A DNA stretch of 64,000 nt from Acidobacteriota bacterium (GTDB lineage Bacteria > Acidobacteriota > Terriglobia > Terriglobales > Acidobacteriaceae), in the NCBI GenBank assembly GCA_018268755.1, contig JAFDVW010000016.1, positions 186,001-250,000 of the forward strand, written 5' to 3'. A model generated the notes under the pieces. That model searched no databases. It was not told the DNA's origin and saw nothing but the letters and a program-made list of their open reading frames with translations. A program made the position numbers and the translations under genes. Shown piece by piece: positions 33,257 through 42,047 of this stretch. The stretch's first letter is position 1, and every line of letters begins with the position of its first letter.

Positions 33257-34351
33257 TTGCCCATCTCTGCCGTGGATACCATCAGTCCTGCTCTGCAACA
33301 CACCAAGCAGCAGCTTTTTCGTCCCTTCCGCTTTGGGCAATGGAACCGGCTGGCGCTGGTCGGGGTGTTGGCGGGAGAACTCAGCTCCGGCGGCAGCTGC
33401 AATGTGCCGAGTTCTTTCCAGACACCGCGTCCCAGCGATGACTCGCAGCAGTTTCTTTCCAGCCCGGGCCTGGATTTCCCCAAGTTTGATCTGCATGCGC
33501 TGCTGTGGGCGCTACCTTTCATTTTGCTGGCCGCCTTGGTCCTGGCCGTTTTGTTTCTTTACCTCAACAGCCGCATGCGCTTCGTGCTCTTCGACAGCAT
33601 TGTGGCCAAAGAGTGCCGCATTCGCGAGTTCTGGGGCCGACGCGGCGAACCCGCCTTCCAGTTCTTTCTCTGGCAAATTGGCATTGCCGCCCTGGCGTTG
33701 GTCACAGTCACCATCCTGGTGGGCATCCCGCTGGGCTTCGCTTTGCTGGCGGGCTGGCTGCAGCAGCCCAAAGAACATCTCTTGCCCCTGATCTTAGGCG
33801 GTATTGTCCTGTTCCTGGTGGTTCTGACCGTTCTGTTGACCATGTTCGTGGTATCGGTGCTGACTAAGGATTTTGTGGTGCCGCAAATGGCGCTGGAGAA
33901 CATCGGCGCCCTGGAGGCCTGGCGGCGGCTCCTGGCCATGCTGCGGTCCGAAAAGGGCGGCTATGCCGGATATCTGGGCATGAAAGTGGTGCTGGCCATC
34001 GCGGCCTCCATCGCCGTGGCTATCGTATCGGTCATCGTCTTTCTGATTTTGGCCATCCCCGTAGGCGTGCTGGGCGTGGCGGCAGTGCTTTCCGGAAAGG
34101 CCGCCGGCATGACCTGGGACGTCTACACCATTTCGCTGGCCATCGTCGCCGGATCGATTGCACTGGCGGTGTTTCTTTACATCCTGGGCATGATCTGCGT
34201 GCCGGTCAGCGTCTTCTTCCCGGCCTACTCGTATTACTTCTTCGCGGAACGCTATCCCCGGCTGCATGCGGCGCTGTTTCCGCCGGCTGCGCACCGGCCT
34301 GCGGTCTTGCCGCCACCACCGTTCTCTGCGCCACCCGAACCTATCGGATAG
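33257..34351 (+). CDS. Polytopic membrane protein of unknown function
   Basis: The 364-aa product has about six strong hydrophobic helices between residues 90 and 330 (LLWALPFILLAALVLAVLFL, VTVTILVGIPLGFALLAGWL, VVLTVLLTMFVVSVL and others). The N-terminal 90 residues are soluble and contain a Gly/Ser-rich patch. The tail is Pro-rich (PPPPFSAPPEPIG). No transporter signature was recognised. It starts with TTG at 33257, 8 bases after CGAGGAGG. It is followed 99 bases later by an ExbD-like gene. Confidence 0.7.
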   Translation: MPISAVDTISPALQHTKQQLFRPFRFGQWNRLALVGVLAGELSSGGSCNVPSSFQTPRPSDDSQQFLSSPGLDFPKFDLHALLWALPFILLAALVLAVLFLYLNSRMRFVLFDSIVAKECRIREFWGRRGEPAFQFFLWQIGIAALALVTVTILVGIPLGFALLAGWLQQPKEHLLPLILGGIVLFLVVLTVLLTMFVVSVLTKDFVVPQMALENIGALEAWRRLLAMLRSEKGGYAGYLGMKVVLAIAASIAVAIVSVIVFLILAIPVGVLGVAAVLSGKAAGMTWDVYTISLAIVAGSIALAVFLYILGMICVPVSVFFPAYSYYFFAERYPRLHAALFPPAAHRPAVLPPPPFSAPPEPIG

Positions 34352-34450
34352 CGCTTCGGATAACTATGCGGGAACTCTTCTTCTCGGCGCAGTGTCTGAT
34401 GTTGCAGGCCCGCGCGTGCTTCATTTCAACGATGGAGAGGAGTTCCGCCC

Positions 34451-34876
34451 ATGGGAATGACCGCCGGCAGTGGTCCGTCTAACCCACAACTAAATGTGAC
34501 GCCGTTAATTGATGTGCTGCTGGTCCTGATCATCATCTTCATGGTGATCGTGACCCAGCAGAAGCGCACCGGCCTGGAGGCGGAGATCCCGCAACCGGCC
34601 ACCGACAAGACTACCCAGCCGCCCGCTGAACGCACCATCGTCATCCAGCTGGAGCAAGGCAACGGGAACAGCGTGCCCTCGCTCAAGATCAATCAGGAAG
34701 AGGTGAACTGGAGCGACTTGCAGGACCGCCTGCAGCGGGTCTTTGCCCTGCGCGCCGAACGCGTGGCCTTCGTGCGAGGTGATGACAACATCGATTTTCA
34801 GTATGTCGCCGACACCATCGATATCGCCCGCGCCGCGGGCGTGGAGAAGGTAGGGCTGCTGGGGAAGAAGCAGTGA
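34451..34876 (+). CDS. ExbD/TolR-family protein (orphan)
   Basis: This 141-aa protein has the ExbD/TolR layout: short N-terminal tail, one membrane helix (VLLVLIIIFMVIVTQQ) with the conserved proton-path aspartate in NVTPLIDVLLV, and a periplasmic domain. In TonB or Tol systems it works with ExbB/TolQ to energise outer-membrane processes. Neither ExbB nor TonB is encoded nearby, so the motor partner must be elsewhere. The start at 34451 has GGAGAGGAG upstream. Confidence 0.88.
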   Translation: MGMTAGSGPSNPQLNVTPLIDVLLVLIIIFMVIVTQQKRTGLEAEIPQPATDKTTQPPAERTIVIQLEQGNGNSVPSLKINQEEVNWSDLQDRLQRVFALRAERVAFVRGDDNIDFQYVADTIDIARAAGVEKVGLLGKKQ

Positions 34877-34953
34877 GCGAAGCTTCACCCTATTCGGCGG
34901 AGTGCTCGGATTTTGTCATTCCAAACGGCTTCAGCCGTGAGAAATCTGCTTTG

Positions 34954-35256
34954 GGGTGGAGCAGGGCTTGAGAGACTGTGTCGCAACTTCAAAACAAGAC
35001 AGGTACAGTGGAGCTTGGCTCGCTTCCAGTAGCCATGAAGTGCAGTAGCCACGAAGTGGCGCAAGAATGCAGCCCAGCGCGTAAGCGCTGGGTAAAAGTG
35101 GAAAAGCAGCGAGCCCCGAAGGGGCGAAAGATGAGTCGTGACACACTCTCTTTAGCTCTGCATTCATCGCGCTCTCTGGCCTACGCGCGTCAGTGCTCGC
35201 GCGCGGAACATCATGATATTCGTGCAAAATGCAGGCCTGAAAGGCCTGCTCCACCC
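34954..35256. repeat. Family A palindromic repeat, copy 3, interrupted
   Basis: It opens GGGTGGAGCAGGGCTT and closes GGCCTGCTCCACCC, with the characteristic CGCGCGTCAGTGCTCGCGCGC middle. A 181-base foreign segment sits after the first 16 bases, so the copy is about 300 bases rather than 122. Confidence 0.75.
34970..35150. mobile_element. MITE-like element inserted in a family A repeat
   Basis: The ends read AGAGACTGTGTCGC and, inverted, AGAGAGTGTGTCAC: 12-base terminal inverted repeats with one mismatch. CTT flanks both sides, possibly a 3-base target duplication. Inside are three small hairpins (CCACGAAGTGG, CCCAGCGCGTAAGCGCTGGG, GCCCCGAAGGGGC). There is no reading frame of note, so it would be non-autonomous. 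Confidence 0.55.
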
Positions 35257-35289
35257 GGCGTGCGCCAGCTTGCACCGTGTTCTAAAAGC

Positions 35290-35347
35290 ATAGGTCCTTC
35301 GTCGGAAGTCCTGCGCAAGCGCAGGACTTCACCGCCGCAGGATGACA
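35290..35347. repeat. Family B repeat, half copy
   Basis: Contains TAGGTCCTTCG, a GTCCTGCGC-GCGCAGGAC hairpin and the end CAGGATGACAG. Confidence 0.6.
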
Positions 35348-35368
35348 GGAAATACAGGAATGAATTTT

Positions 35369-36445
35369 TTACCGCGCCACCTGCGCCAGCAGCTCCTTGG
35401 CCAGGTCCATGGCATTCGCGCCTTCCAGGTTGGTAAGCACCACCACGGCGGCATTGCGCTCCGGGGCCAGCAGGATCGCGGTGCTCACGCGCTGCTGTCC
35501 GCCGGAATGGCCGACGGTGCGGAAGCCCTGCAGCTGCCCGATGCCCCAGCCCAGGCCGTAATCGCTGGCCGTGCCGTTTAAGTCGCGGTAAGGCGTCCAC
35601 ATCATTTCGCGGGTCGCGGGCTTGAGCAGAGTGTCGCTTTCCAGGGCGAGTTCAAAGCGCGCCAGGTCGCTGGCGGTGGCCACCAGCCCCCCGCCGGGAA
35701 TTTTGTAACTGGTATCGGCCAGGCCTGCATTGTGCAACTCGCCGTTCTTGTCCTTCTCGTATCCCTGGGCGCGGTTGCGAATGATCTTGCGCTGGTCGTC
35801 CACCTCGGTCCGCGCCATGCCGGCTGGGGTCAAGATATTCCGCTGCACGAACTCCATGTAACTTTCGCCGCTGGCGCCTTCCAGCACGCAGCCCAGCAGG
35901 GTGTAGCCGTAAGTGCTGTAGTTGTATTTGGTGCCGGGGCGCGCGAGCAAGGGGTCTTTGGCGAAAATTTGCAGCGACTCGGTCATGCTCTCATAGCGCC
36001 GCGTGCTGTCCATTTCATTTCCGTCGTAATGCCGGATGCCGCCATAGTGCGCCAGCACCTGGCGCGTGGTCACCGGCCACTGCTTCTCGGGAAACGCCGG
36101 ACAATATTTCTGCACCGGCACATCGAGATTGATTTTGGAGCGCTCAAAGAGCTGCAGGATGGCGGTTGCGGTAATGGGCTTTGATACCGAGGCCAGGCGA
36201 AAGACCGTCTCGGTCGTGACCGGAACAAAGTTTTCCAGATCGGCCAGGCCATAGCCATTGGCCCAGACCAGCTTGCGATCTTTGACGATGGCCACGGAAA
36301 CCCCGGGCACATTGCGCGCCGACATGAATTGCGTGACCGACTTGTCGATGGCTTGGACGGCCTCGGGCGCGAGTTGAGCATTGGCGAAAACTGAGGCAAA
36401 CAGAAGAACGACCAGCGAGCGGACTGCCGTCCTCGTCATCTTCAT
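35369..36445 (-). CDS. Secreted serine hydrolase (beta-lactamase / DD-peptidase fold)
   Basis: The 358-aa product has a signal peptide (MKMTRTAVRSLVVLLFASVF, then ANAQ). The class C-like active site has SVSK (Ser and Lys, within FRLASVSKPITATA) and the third box HSGG; the Tyr box is YST rather than the usual YSN. Such proteins include DD-peptidases, esterases and class C beta-lactamases. The role here is probably in cell wall or ester turnover. The ATG at 36445 follows GGGGGAA within the end of the upstream der gene, so der and this gene are tightly coupled. Confidence 0.87.
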   Translation of the reverse strand: MKMTRTAVRSLVVLLFASVFANAQLAPEAVQAIDKSVTQFMSARNVPGVSVAIVKDRKLVWANGYGLADLENFVPVTTETVFRLASVSKPITATAILQLFERSKINLDVPVQKYCPAFPEKQWPVTTRQVLAHYGGIRHYDGNEMDSTRRYESMTESLQIFAKDPLLARPGTKYNYSTYGYTLLGCVLEGASGESYMEFVQRNILTPAGMARTEVDDQRKIIRNRAQGYEKDKNGELHNAGLADTSYKIPGGGLVATASDLARFELALESDTLLKPATREMMWTPYRDLNGTASDYGLGWGIGQLQGFRTVGHSGGQQRVSTAILLAPERNAAVVVLTNLEGANAMDLAKELLAQVAR

Positions 36446-36450
36446 GAATA

Positions 36451-37923
36451 TCAATTCCCCCGGTTTTTGATCCAGATGGGCGTTCCCATAAATCCGAAGG
36501 CGCGGCGAATCTGATTTTCCAGAAAGCGCTGATAAGAAAAATGCAGCTTCACGGCGCGATCGGTGAACAAAACGAAGGTAGGCGGCGCGACCGCTGCCTG
36601 GGTCATGTAGAGGATTTTCACCCGCTGCCGCATCGGGACCGAGGCGCGGTCAAAGTCCACCTGCTTGATAAAGCGGTTCATCTCCCCGGTGGTGATGCGC
36701 TTATTGCGCTCTTTCGCCACTTCCTCGAGCAGCGGGAATATCCGGTCGACGCCTTTGCCGGTATGCGCGGAGAGAAACAGCACCGGCGCGTAGCTCAGAA
36801 ACTTCAGCGAGTAGCGCAGGCGCTGCTCATAGGCGGATTGGTCCGCCGGACGCTTGCTTTCGCGGATGCGCGCCGCTTTCGATTGGCTGACCGGCTTCTT
36901 TTCGCCGCTCAACACCAGGTCCCACTTGTTCACGATGATGATGACCGAACGCCCGCTCTCATGCGCGTAGCCGGCGATGGTAGCGTCGAGCTGGCTGACG
37001 CCTTCGGTGGCGTCGATCACGATGAGCGCGATGTCGGCTTCTTCCAGGTGCTTGCGCGACATGACCACGGAAAGCTTTTCCGCCATCAGGTGGGTCTTGC
37101 CTTTGCGGCGGATGCCGGCGGTATCAATGAAGCGGAAGCGCTGACCGTTGTGTTCGACGACTTCATCGACGGCGTCGCGCGTAGTGCCGGGAATAGGGGA
37201 AACAATGGAACGGTCGGCGCCGGTAAGCTGATTGAGCAGCGTGGACTTGCCCACGTTGGGATGGCCGATGATGGCGACCTTGATCTCTTCGATCTTATGC
37301 GGAGCCTGGCCGGGCGCGGCTTCCTCGCCTTCAGAAATCCCGGCTAGTTCTCCGCTTGTTGTGTCTTCCGTGCTCTCCGTGCCCTCTGTGGTTGGCTCTG
37401 GGGCGGGGAATACGGCCAGAATGGCATCCAGCAGATCATCGATGCCGCGTCCGTGCTCGGCGGAGACGGGGAACAGTTCGCGTACACCCAGCCGATGAAA
37501 TTCGGCGGGCAGCGCCTCCTGCTTGCTGGTGTCCATTTTGTTGACGGCAAGGAACAGCGGCTTGCCCACTTTGCGCAGCAGACGCGCCAGCTCCATGTCG
37601 GGCGCGGCCAGCTCGCTGCGGCCGTCCACCACCATGACGATGGCGGCGGCCTCCTGCAACGCGACCTTGGCCTGACGGTAAATTTCCGCGGGAATGAAGT
37701 CCTTTTCTTCCGGGATAATGCCCCCGGTGTCGACCACGCGGAAATCGCGCCCTCGCCACTCGCCCTCCCCGTAAAGGCGATCGCGGGTAATGCCGGGCTC
37801 GTCGCCTACAATCGCCCGCCTCGCACCCACTAAACGGTTGAACAAAGTGGATTTCCCCACATTGGGGCGGCCCACAATCACCAGGGTAGGAAGTCCGGCC
37901 GAATTTTCAGAATATTTTGTCAA
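36451..37923 (-). CDS. der: Ribosome biogenesis GTPase Der (double G domain)
   Basis: The 490-aa protein has two tandem GTPase domains: G1 loops GRPNVGKS (about residue 17) and GHPNVGKS (about 217), each with NKxD motifs (NKMD, NKWD), and a C-terminal KH-like domain. It matures the 50S subunit. The linker between the G domains contains TTEGTESTEDTT (about residues 177-189), which is the translation of a dispersed ACCACAGAGGGCAC-type repeat. That is a repeat inserted in frame in an essential gene. The downstream serine hydrolase gene starts 6 bases beyond its stop. Confidence 0.95.
   Translation of the reverse strand: MTKYSENSAGLPTLVIVGRPNVGKSTLFNRLVGARRAIVGDEPGITRDRLYGEGEWRGRDFRVVDTGGIIPEEKDFIPAEIYRQAKVALQEAAAIVMVVDGRSELAAPDMELARLLRKVGKPLFLAVNKMDTSKQEALPAEFHRLGVRELFPVSAEHGRGIDDLLDAILAVFPAPEPTTEGTESTEDTTSGELAGISEGEEAAPGQAPHKIEEIKVAIIGHPNVGKSTLLNQLTGADRSIVSPIPGTTRDAVDEVVEHNGQRFRFIDTAGIRRKGKTHLMAEKLSVVMSRKHLEEADIALIVIDATEGVSQLDATIAGYAHESGRSVIIIVNKWDLVLSGEKKPVSQSKAARIRESKRPADQSAYEQRLRYSLKFLSYAPVLFLSAHTGKGVDRIFPLLEEVAKERNKRITTGEMNRFIKQVDFDRASVPMRQRVKILYMTQAAVAPPTFVLFTDRAVKLHFSYQRFLENQIRRAFGFMGTPIWIKNRGN
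37357..37392 (-). repeat. ACCACAGAGG-type repeat inside der
   Basis: The segment reads ACCACAGAGGGCACGG and continues GAGAGCACGG on the minus strand, the same motif as 58416-58481. It encodes the acidic Thr/Glu linker of Der. Confidence 0.65.
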
Positions 37924-37998
37924 GAATGCCTACACAGGAACCAAGCTTCCGGGAGGTGGATTTCCGTCCTCATCCCGAACGCTTATTATAGAGACTCC

Positions 37999-40014
37999 GT
38001 GGCCCTGCCTTCCCAGTCCGTACCATCCTCTGCAACGGGAGCCTCCGGCGGCACGCAGAATGTCTCGCTCTATCAGTTCTTCTCGCCCGGCGGCCTGCTC
38101 TCCCGCACCCACCCCGCCTACGAGTTCCGGCGCGGCCAGTTGCAGATGGCCCAGGAGGTTGAGAAGGCGCTGGAAGAACGGCGGCACCTGATTATCGAAG
38201 CCGGGACGGGCACGGGGAAGACGCTGGCTTATTTGATGCCGGTGATCCGCTCCGGCAAGCGCGTCATCATCTCCACCGGCACCAAGAACCTGCAAGAACA
38301 GCTTTTCTACAAAGACATCCCTTTCCTCGAACAGGCGCTATTTCCCAACGGCGAAGGCCGGCTGAACGTCTGTTACATGAAGGGACGAAACAATTACCTT
38401 TGCCGCAAAAAGCTTTACGACCTCACCGACCAGCCCATCCTTAACGGGCTGGACGAGATTGAGCAGTACCGCGCCATTTCTTCCTGGGAGAAGAACACCG
38501 TGACCGGCGACCGCGCCGAGCTGAAAGACCTGCCGGAAGCCAGCCTGCTGTGGCACAAACTCGACGCCCGCGCCGATGCCTGCACCGGCCAGAAGTGCAG
38601 CCAGTGGGAACGCTGCTTCATCACCGAGATGCGGCGCAAAGCGATGGAGAGCGACATCATCATCGTCAACCACCACCTTTTCTTCGCCGATCTCGGCATC
38701 AAGCAGCAGGCGGAGGGCGCTCCGGACGCCGGCATCCTTCCCGACGCCGGCGCGGTCATTTTCGATGAGGCCCACGAGTTGGAGGATGTCGCGGGCAGCT
38801 ACTTTGGCGTGACCGTCAGCAATGCCCGCGTGGAAGAGCTGTGCCGCGACGTGGAAGCCTCGCTGCAGCGCAACCAGCTTTATACGACCCAGCTCTCCGG
38901 CGCACTGAAGAGCCTGCGCGAACGCTCGCAATTTTTCTTTTCCCTTCTGCCCCAGGGCGACGGACGCTTCTCCTTTGAAGGGCGGCGGGAATTCCTGGAA
39001 GAAAACGGCGAGGAGTTCCTCTCATTGCAGCAGTGCCTGAAGCGGCTGGGCTCGGAGATCGAGGCCCTGCCCTCCAAGCCGGAGGAAGTTTTTAACTTCT
39101 CCCGCCGGGCGCAGGAGCTGCAAGTCCACCTCGGCTTCATCATGGAGTCGGAGGACAGCAACACCGTCTTCTGGATTGAGCGCCGCCGCGGCGGTCGGGA
39201 AAAATCCAACATCTTCCTGCAGGCCACACCGATTGATGTCGGACCCATTCTGCACGAGTGCCTTTGGTCGAAGCTCGACTCCGCCGTGCTGACCTCGGCG
39301 ACGCTGGCCGTGGGCGGGGCCTTCGAATACATCCGCCAGCGGCTGGGCGTGGAGCACGCTCGCGAGCAGGTGTTGCCCTCGCATTACGATTATCAAAGCC
39401 AGGCGGTGTTCTATGTGCCGCCCGACTTGCCCGATCCCCGCACCCCGCAGTTCGCCGCGCAGGCCGCCGACCGCATCCGGCGGCTGCTCGAGATCACCCG
39501 CGGACGCGCCTTCGTGCTCTTCACCAGCTACGCGCAAATGAATGACGTCTACCAGCGGCTGCTGGGCGTGCTCGACTACCCCATGCTGCTGCAAGGCGAT
39601 GCCCCAAAAAACGCGCTGCTGGAGGAGTTCCGCCTGACCCCGAACGCCGTGCTGTTCGCCACTTCTTCATTCTGGCAGGGCGTCGATGTGCAGGGAGACC
39701 AGCTCAGCTGCGTCATTATCGACCGCCTGCCCTTCGCCGTGCCCAGCGATCCGGTCGTGGCTGCGCGCGTCAAGGCCATCGACGCCAACGGCGGCAACGC
39801 CTTCTTTCAGTACCAGGTTCCCTCGGCGGTGATCACGCTGAAGCAGGGGTTCGGGCGGCTGATCCGCTCGCTCAACGACCGCGGCGTTCTGACCCTGCTC
39901 GACAACCGCATCCTCAAGAAGCAATATGGGCGGACCTTCGTGGACAGCCTGCCCAACTACCGCCGCACCACGGATATCCGCGTGGTCGAGCGCTTCTTTG
40001 GGGTGGGCGAATAA
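37999..40014 (+). CDS. DinG-like ATP-dependent DNA helicase
   Basis: This 671-aa XPD/DinG-type superfamily 2 helicase has Walker A EAGTGTGKT (about residue 68) and Walker B DEAH in FDEAHELED (about 256). Four cysteines between them (VCYMKGRNNYLCRK, about 122-134, and CTGQKCSQWERC, about 194-205) fit an iron-sulfur cluster, as in DinG and XPD. The C-terminal motifs FATSSFWQGVDVQGD and GFGRLIRS complete the helicase core. It likely resolves R-loops or unusual structures. The start is GTG at 37999, divergent from der. No exonuclease domain is fused. Confidence 0.92.
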   Translation: MALPSQSVPSSATGASGGTQNVSLYQFFSPGGLLSRTHPAYEFRRGQLQMAQEVEKALEERRHLIIEAGTGTGKTLAYLMPVIRSGKRVIISTGTKNLQEQLFYKDIPFLEQALFPNGEGRLNVCYMKGRNNYLCRKKLYDLTDQPILNGLDEIEQYRAISSWEKNTVTGDRAELKDLPEASLLWHKLDARADACTGQKCSQWERCFITEMRRKAMESDIIIVNHHLFFADLGIKQQAEGAPDAGILPDAGAVIFDEAHELEDVAGSYFGVTVSNARVEELCRDVEASLQRNQLYTTQLSGALKSLRERSQFFFSLLPQGDGRFSFEGRREFLEENGEEFLSLQQCLKRLGSEIEALPSKPEEVFNFSRRAQELQVHLGFIMESEDSNTVFWIERRRGGREKSNIFLQATPIDVGPILHECLWSKLDSAVLTSATLAVGGAFEYIRQRLGVEHAREQVLPSHYDYQSQAVFYVPPDLPDPRTPQFAAQAADRIRRLLEITRGRAFVLFTSYAQMNDVYQRLLGVLDYPMLLQGDAPKNALLEEFRLTPNAVLFATSSFWQGVDVQGDQLSCVIIDRLPFAVPSDPVVAARVKAIDANGGNAFFQYQVPSAVITLKQGFGRLIRSLNDRGVLTLLDNRILKKQYGRTFVDSLPNYRRTTDIRVVERFFGVGE

Positions 40015-40023
40015 ATGTGGGAG

Positions 40024-40127
40024 ATGTGGTGCGGGCACTCCTGCCCGCATGGCCGTTGGGATCTGCCTCATCCCGGGCGTCTTGCACAAAGCCAAATCGC
40101 GGCGGACAAGAGCGTCCGCCCCACATC
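40024..40127. repeat. Family C repeat, inverted pair
   Basis: The left unit GTGGTGCGGGCACTCC with GCCCGC is followed after about 50 bases by GCGGACAAGAGCGTCCGC and CCCCAC. It lies between the helicase and queD. Confidence 0.65.
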
Positions 40128-40212
40128 GTTTCGCCGCATTTCTTCGCGTACAATATGGGGTTAGGCCATATTTTGCGGGGGCGCCGGGTTCCCCGGCCCC
40201 GCTGAGGGGTCC

Positions 40213-40590
40213 ATGTTCGAAGTCACTGTCGAAGATTCGTTTGCCGCGGGACACTACCTGCGCAACTACAAGGGCAAGTGCGAAAATCCGCACGGCCACA
40301 ACTACAAGGTCCGGGTCACGCTGGTGGGCAAGGAGCTGGACAAAGCCGGCCTGCTGCTCGACTTCAAGGACCTGCGCGAGGTCATGAAGCACGTCATCGA
40401 GCGCCTCGACCACCAGATGATCAACGAACTGGAGCCGTTCACGGTGCTGAACCCATCGGCGGAAAATCTGTCGAAGTATTTCTTCGACGAGACCAATGGG
40501 CGCCTGAAATCCGTCACCAGCGGCCGGGTCTGGGTTAAGACCGTGACCGTGTTTGAGACCGACACGACCACGGCCACCTACTACGAATAA
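40213..40590 (+). CDS. queD: 6-carboxy-5,6,7,8-tetrahydropterin synthase
   Basis: The 125-aa QueD converts dihydroneopterin triphosphate to carboxytetrahydropterin in queuosine/preQ0 synthesis. The zinc ligands are His14 (AGHYL) and the HGH pair in CENPHGHNY (residues 23-31), with the catalytic cysteine at 23. Other conserved elements are LLDFKDLR, HQMINEL and NPSAENLSKY. It begins at an ATG after GAGGGGTCC. It is the first gene of a queD-queE-queC run. Confidence 0.92.
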   Translation: MFEVTVEDSFAAGHYLRNYKGKCENPHGHNYKVRVTLVGKELDKAGLLLDFKDLREVMKHVIERLDHQMINELEPFTVLNPSAENLSKYFFDETNGRLKSVTSGRVWVKTVTVFETDTTTATYYE

Positions 40591-40620
40591 CGGCCCTCGG
40601 TTTTGCCGACGGCGACTCTC

Positions 40621-41298
40621 ATGCAGATCACGGAGATATTCAAGTCGATCCAGGGCGAGTCCTCCTATGCGGGGCTGCCCTGCATCTTCGTGCGCCTGAC
40701 CGGCTGCAATTTGCGCTGCACCTGGTGCGACAGCGAATACAGCTTCTATGGCGGCCGCAAGATGAGCCCGGACGAGGTCTTTACCGAAATCGAGCGACTG
40801 GGCGGAAAGCTGGTCGAGATCACCGGCGGGGAGCCTCTTTTGCAGGAACGGGAAGTTGTGCCCTTCATGCAGCGCCTGCTCCAGGCCGGATATCGCGTGC
40901 TGCTCGAAACCAGCGGCGAGCGTTCCCTGGCCAAAGTCCCCTCCGATGTCGTGAAGATTGTGGACGTGAAATGTCCCGACTCGGGCGAACCGGATTCCTT
41001 CCGCATGGAAAACCTGGAATCCCTCGGCCCGCGCGACGAAGTGAAGTTCGTAATCTCGAGCCGCGCCGACTACGAGTTTGCCCGCAAATTCAGCCAGACT
41101 CATCAGCTGGAGCAGCGGGTGCACAACCTATTGTTTTCTCCGGCTTTTCGCCAGGACGCCAGCGGCGGGCGCGACACCTCGCACTGCCTGCTCGATCCTC
41201 GCGAACTGGCTGAGTGGATGTTGGCCGACAACATTCCGGCGCGATTCGGCTTCCAAATACATAAGTTCATTTGGGACCCGGCGATGAAGGGCGTATAG
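40621..41298 (+). CDS. queE: 7-carboxy-7-deazaguanine synthase (radical SAM)
   Basis: QueE makes the 7-deazaguanine ring. The radical-SAM iron-sulfur motif is [11 protein letters not shown] (Cys29, 33, 36), the CxxxCxxC of this enzyme. The N-terminal [14 protein letters not shown] and the later VEITGGEPL are typical. At 225 aa it is of normal length. The ATG at 40621 fits the conserved start; an in-frame TTG at 40603 would add six residues. It lies 30 bases after queD and 5 bases before queC. Confidence 0.93.
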   Translation: MQITEIFKSIQGESSYAGLPCIFVRLTGCNLRCTWCDSEYSFYGGRKMSPDEVFTEIERLGGKLVEITGGEPLLQEREVVPFMQRLLQAGYRVLLETSGERSLAKVPSDVVKIVDVKCPDSGEPDSFRMENLESLGPRDEVKFVISSRADYEFARKFSQTHQLEQRVHNLLFSPAFRQDASGGRDTSHCLLDPRELAEWMLADNIPARFGFQIHKFIWDPAMKGV

Positions 41299-41303
41299 CC
41301 AGC

Positions 41304-42014
41304 ATGACGACGGCAGCCAAAACCCGCGCGGTGGTGCTTCTCAGCGGAGGCATGGATTCCGCCGTCTGCGCCGCCCTGGCCACGCGAGATCATGATGCCG
41401 CCGCCCTGCACGTCAGTTACGGACAGCGCACGGAAGAACGCGAGCGCCAATCGTTTCTGGCCATCTGCGACCGGCTGGGCATTCCGCAGCGCTTGCTGGT
41501 CCGCAATGAGGCGCTGCGCGCCATCGGCGGCTCCGCTCTGACCGACCCCAACATCTCCGTGCCCGAGTCCCACGCTCTGGGCCAGGACATTCCTGTAACC
41601 TACGTTCCCTTCCGCAATGCGCATTTTCTCTCGGTGGCGGTGAGCTGGGCGGAGGTACTGGGTGCGGAAAAAATTTACATTGGCGCGGTGGAGCAGGACA
41701 GCTCGGGGTATCCCGACTGCCGTCCTGCCTACTACCAGGCCTTCAACCAGGTGATTCAGGCGGGCACAAAGGAAGGCAATATCGCGGTGGTCACGCCCCT
41801 CATCGCGCTGCGCAAGCACGAGATCGTGCGCCTCGGCCTTGAATTGGGTGCGCCCTTCGATTTAACGTGGTCTTGTTATAGTCGGGAAGACCGCGCCTGC
41901 GGGGTCTGTGACAGCTGCGTTTTGCGCTTGCGGGCCTTCGCCCAGGCGGGCGCCCGGGACCCGGTCCCCTACGTGGAACCGAGTCCGGCGCGGGCCGAAC
42001 GAGTTTTGTTGTGA
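41304..42014 (+). CDS. queC: 7-cyano-7-deazaguanine (preQ0) synthase
   Basis: QueC uses ATP and ammonia to convert carboxydeazaguanine to preQ0. The PP-loop SGGMDSAV (residues 14-21) and the C-terminal zinc cysteines [18 protein letters not shown] are both complete. The 236-aa length is normal. The ATG at 41304 lies 5 bases after queE. queF, tgt and queA, needed to finish queuosine, are not in the window, so the product could feed queuosine in tRNA or another deazaguanine pathway. Confidence 0.93.
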   Translation: MTTAAKTRAVVLLSGGMDSAVCAALATRDHDAAALHVSYGQRTEERERQSFLAICDRLGIPQRLLVRNEALRAIGGSALTDPNISVPESHALGQDIPVTYVPFRNAHFLSVAVSWAEVLGAEKIYIGAVEQDSSGYPDCRPAYYQAFNQVIQAGTKEGNIAVVTPLIALRKHEIVRLGLELGAPFDLTWSCYSREDRACGVCDSCVLRLRAFAQAGARDPVPYVEPSPARAERVLL

Positions 42015-42047
42015 TTTTGCTGTAGGAAAGAAGCCGGGAGGCTGCAA

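Larger units (their letters stand above)
34877..35368. other. Gene-free spacer with nested repeats
   Basis: Between exbD and the convergent serine hydrolase there is no gene. It holds a family A element (34954-35256) interrupted by a second element (34970-35150), then a half family B element (35290-35347). Confidence 0.7.

Noticed and set aside
34978..35436. 152-codon frame across the nested repeats
   Set aside because: Translation of A, B and MITE-like repeats plus antisense serine hydrolase; no domain or ribosome site.
41271..41303. Longer QueC start at 41271
   Set aside because: It would overlap queE, and the extra 11 residues are not typical of QueC; the ATG at 41304 fits better.
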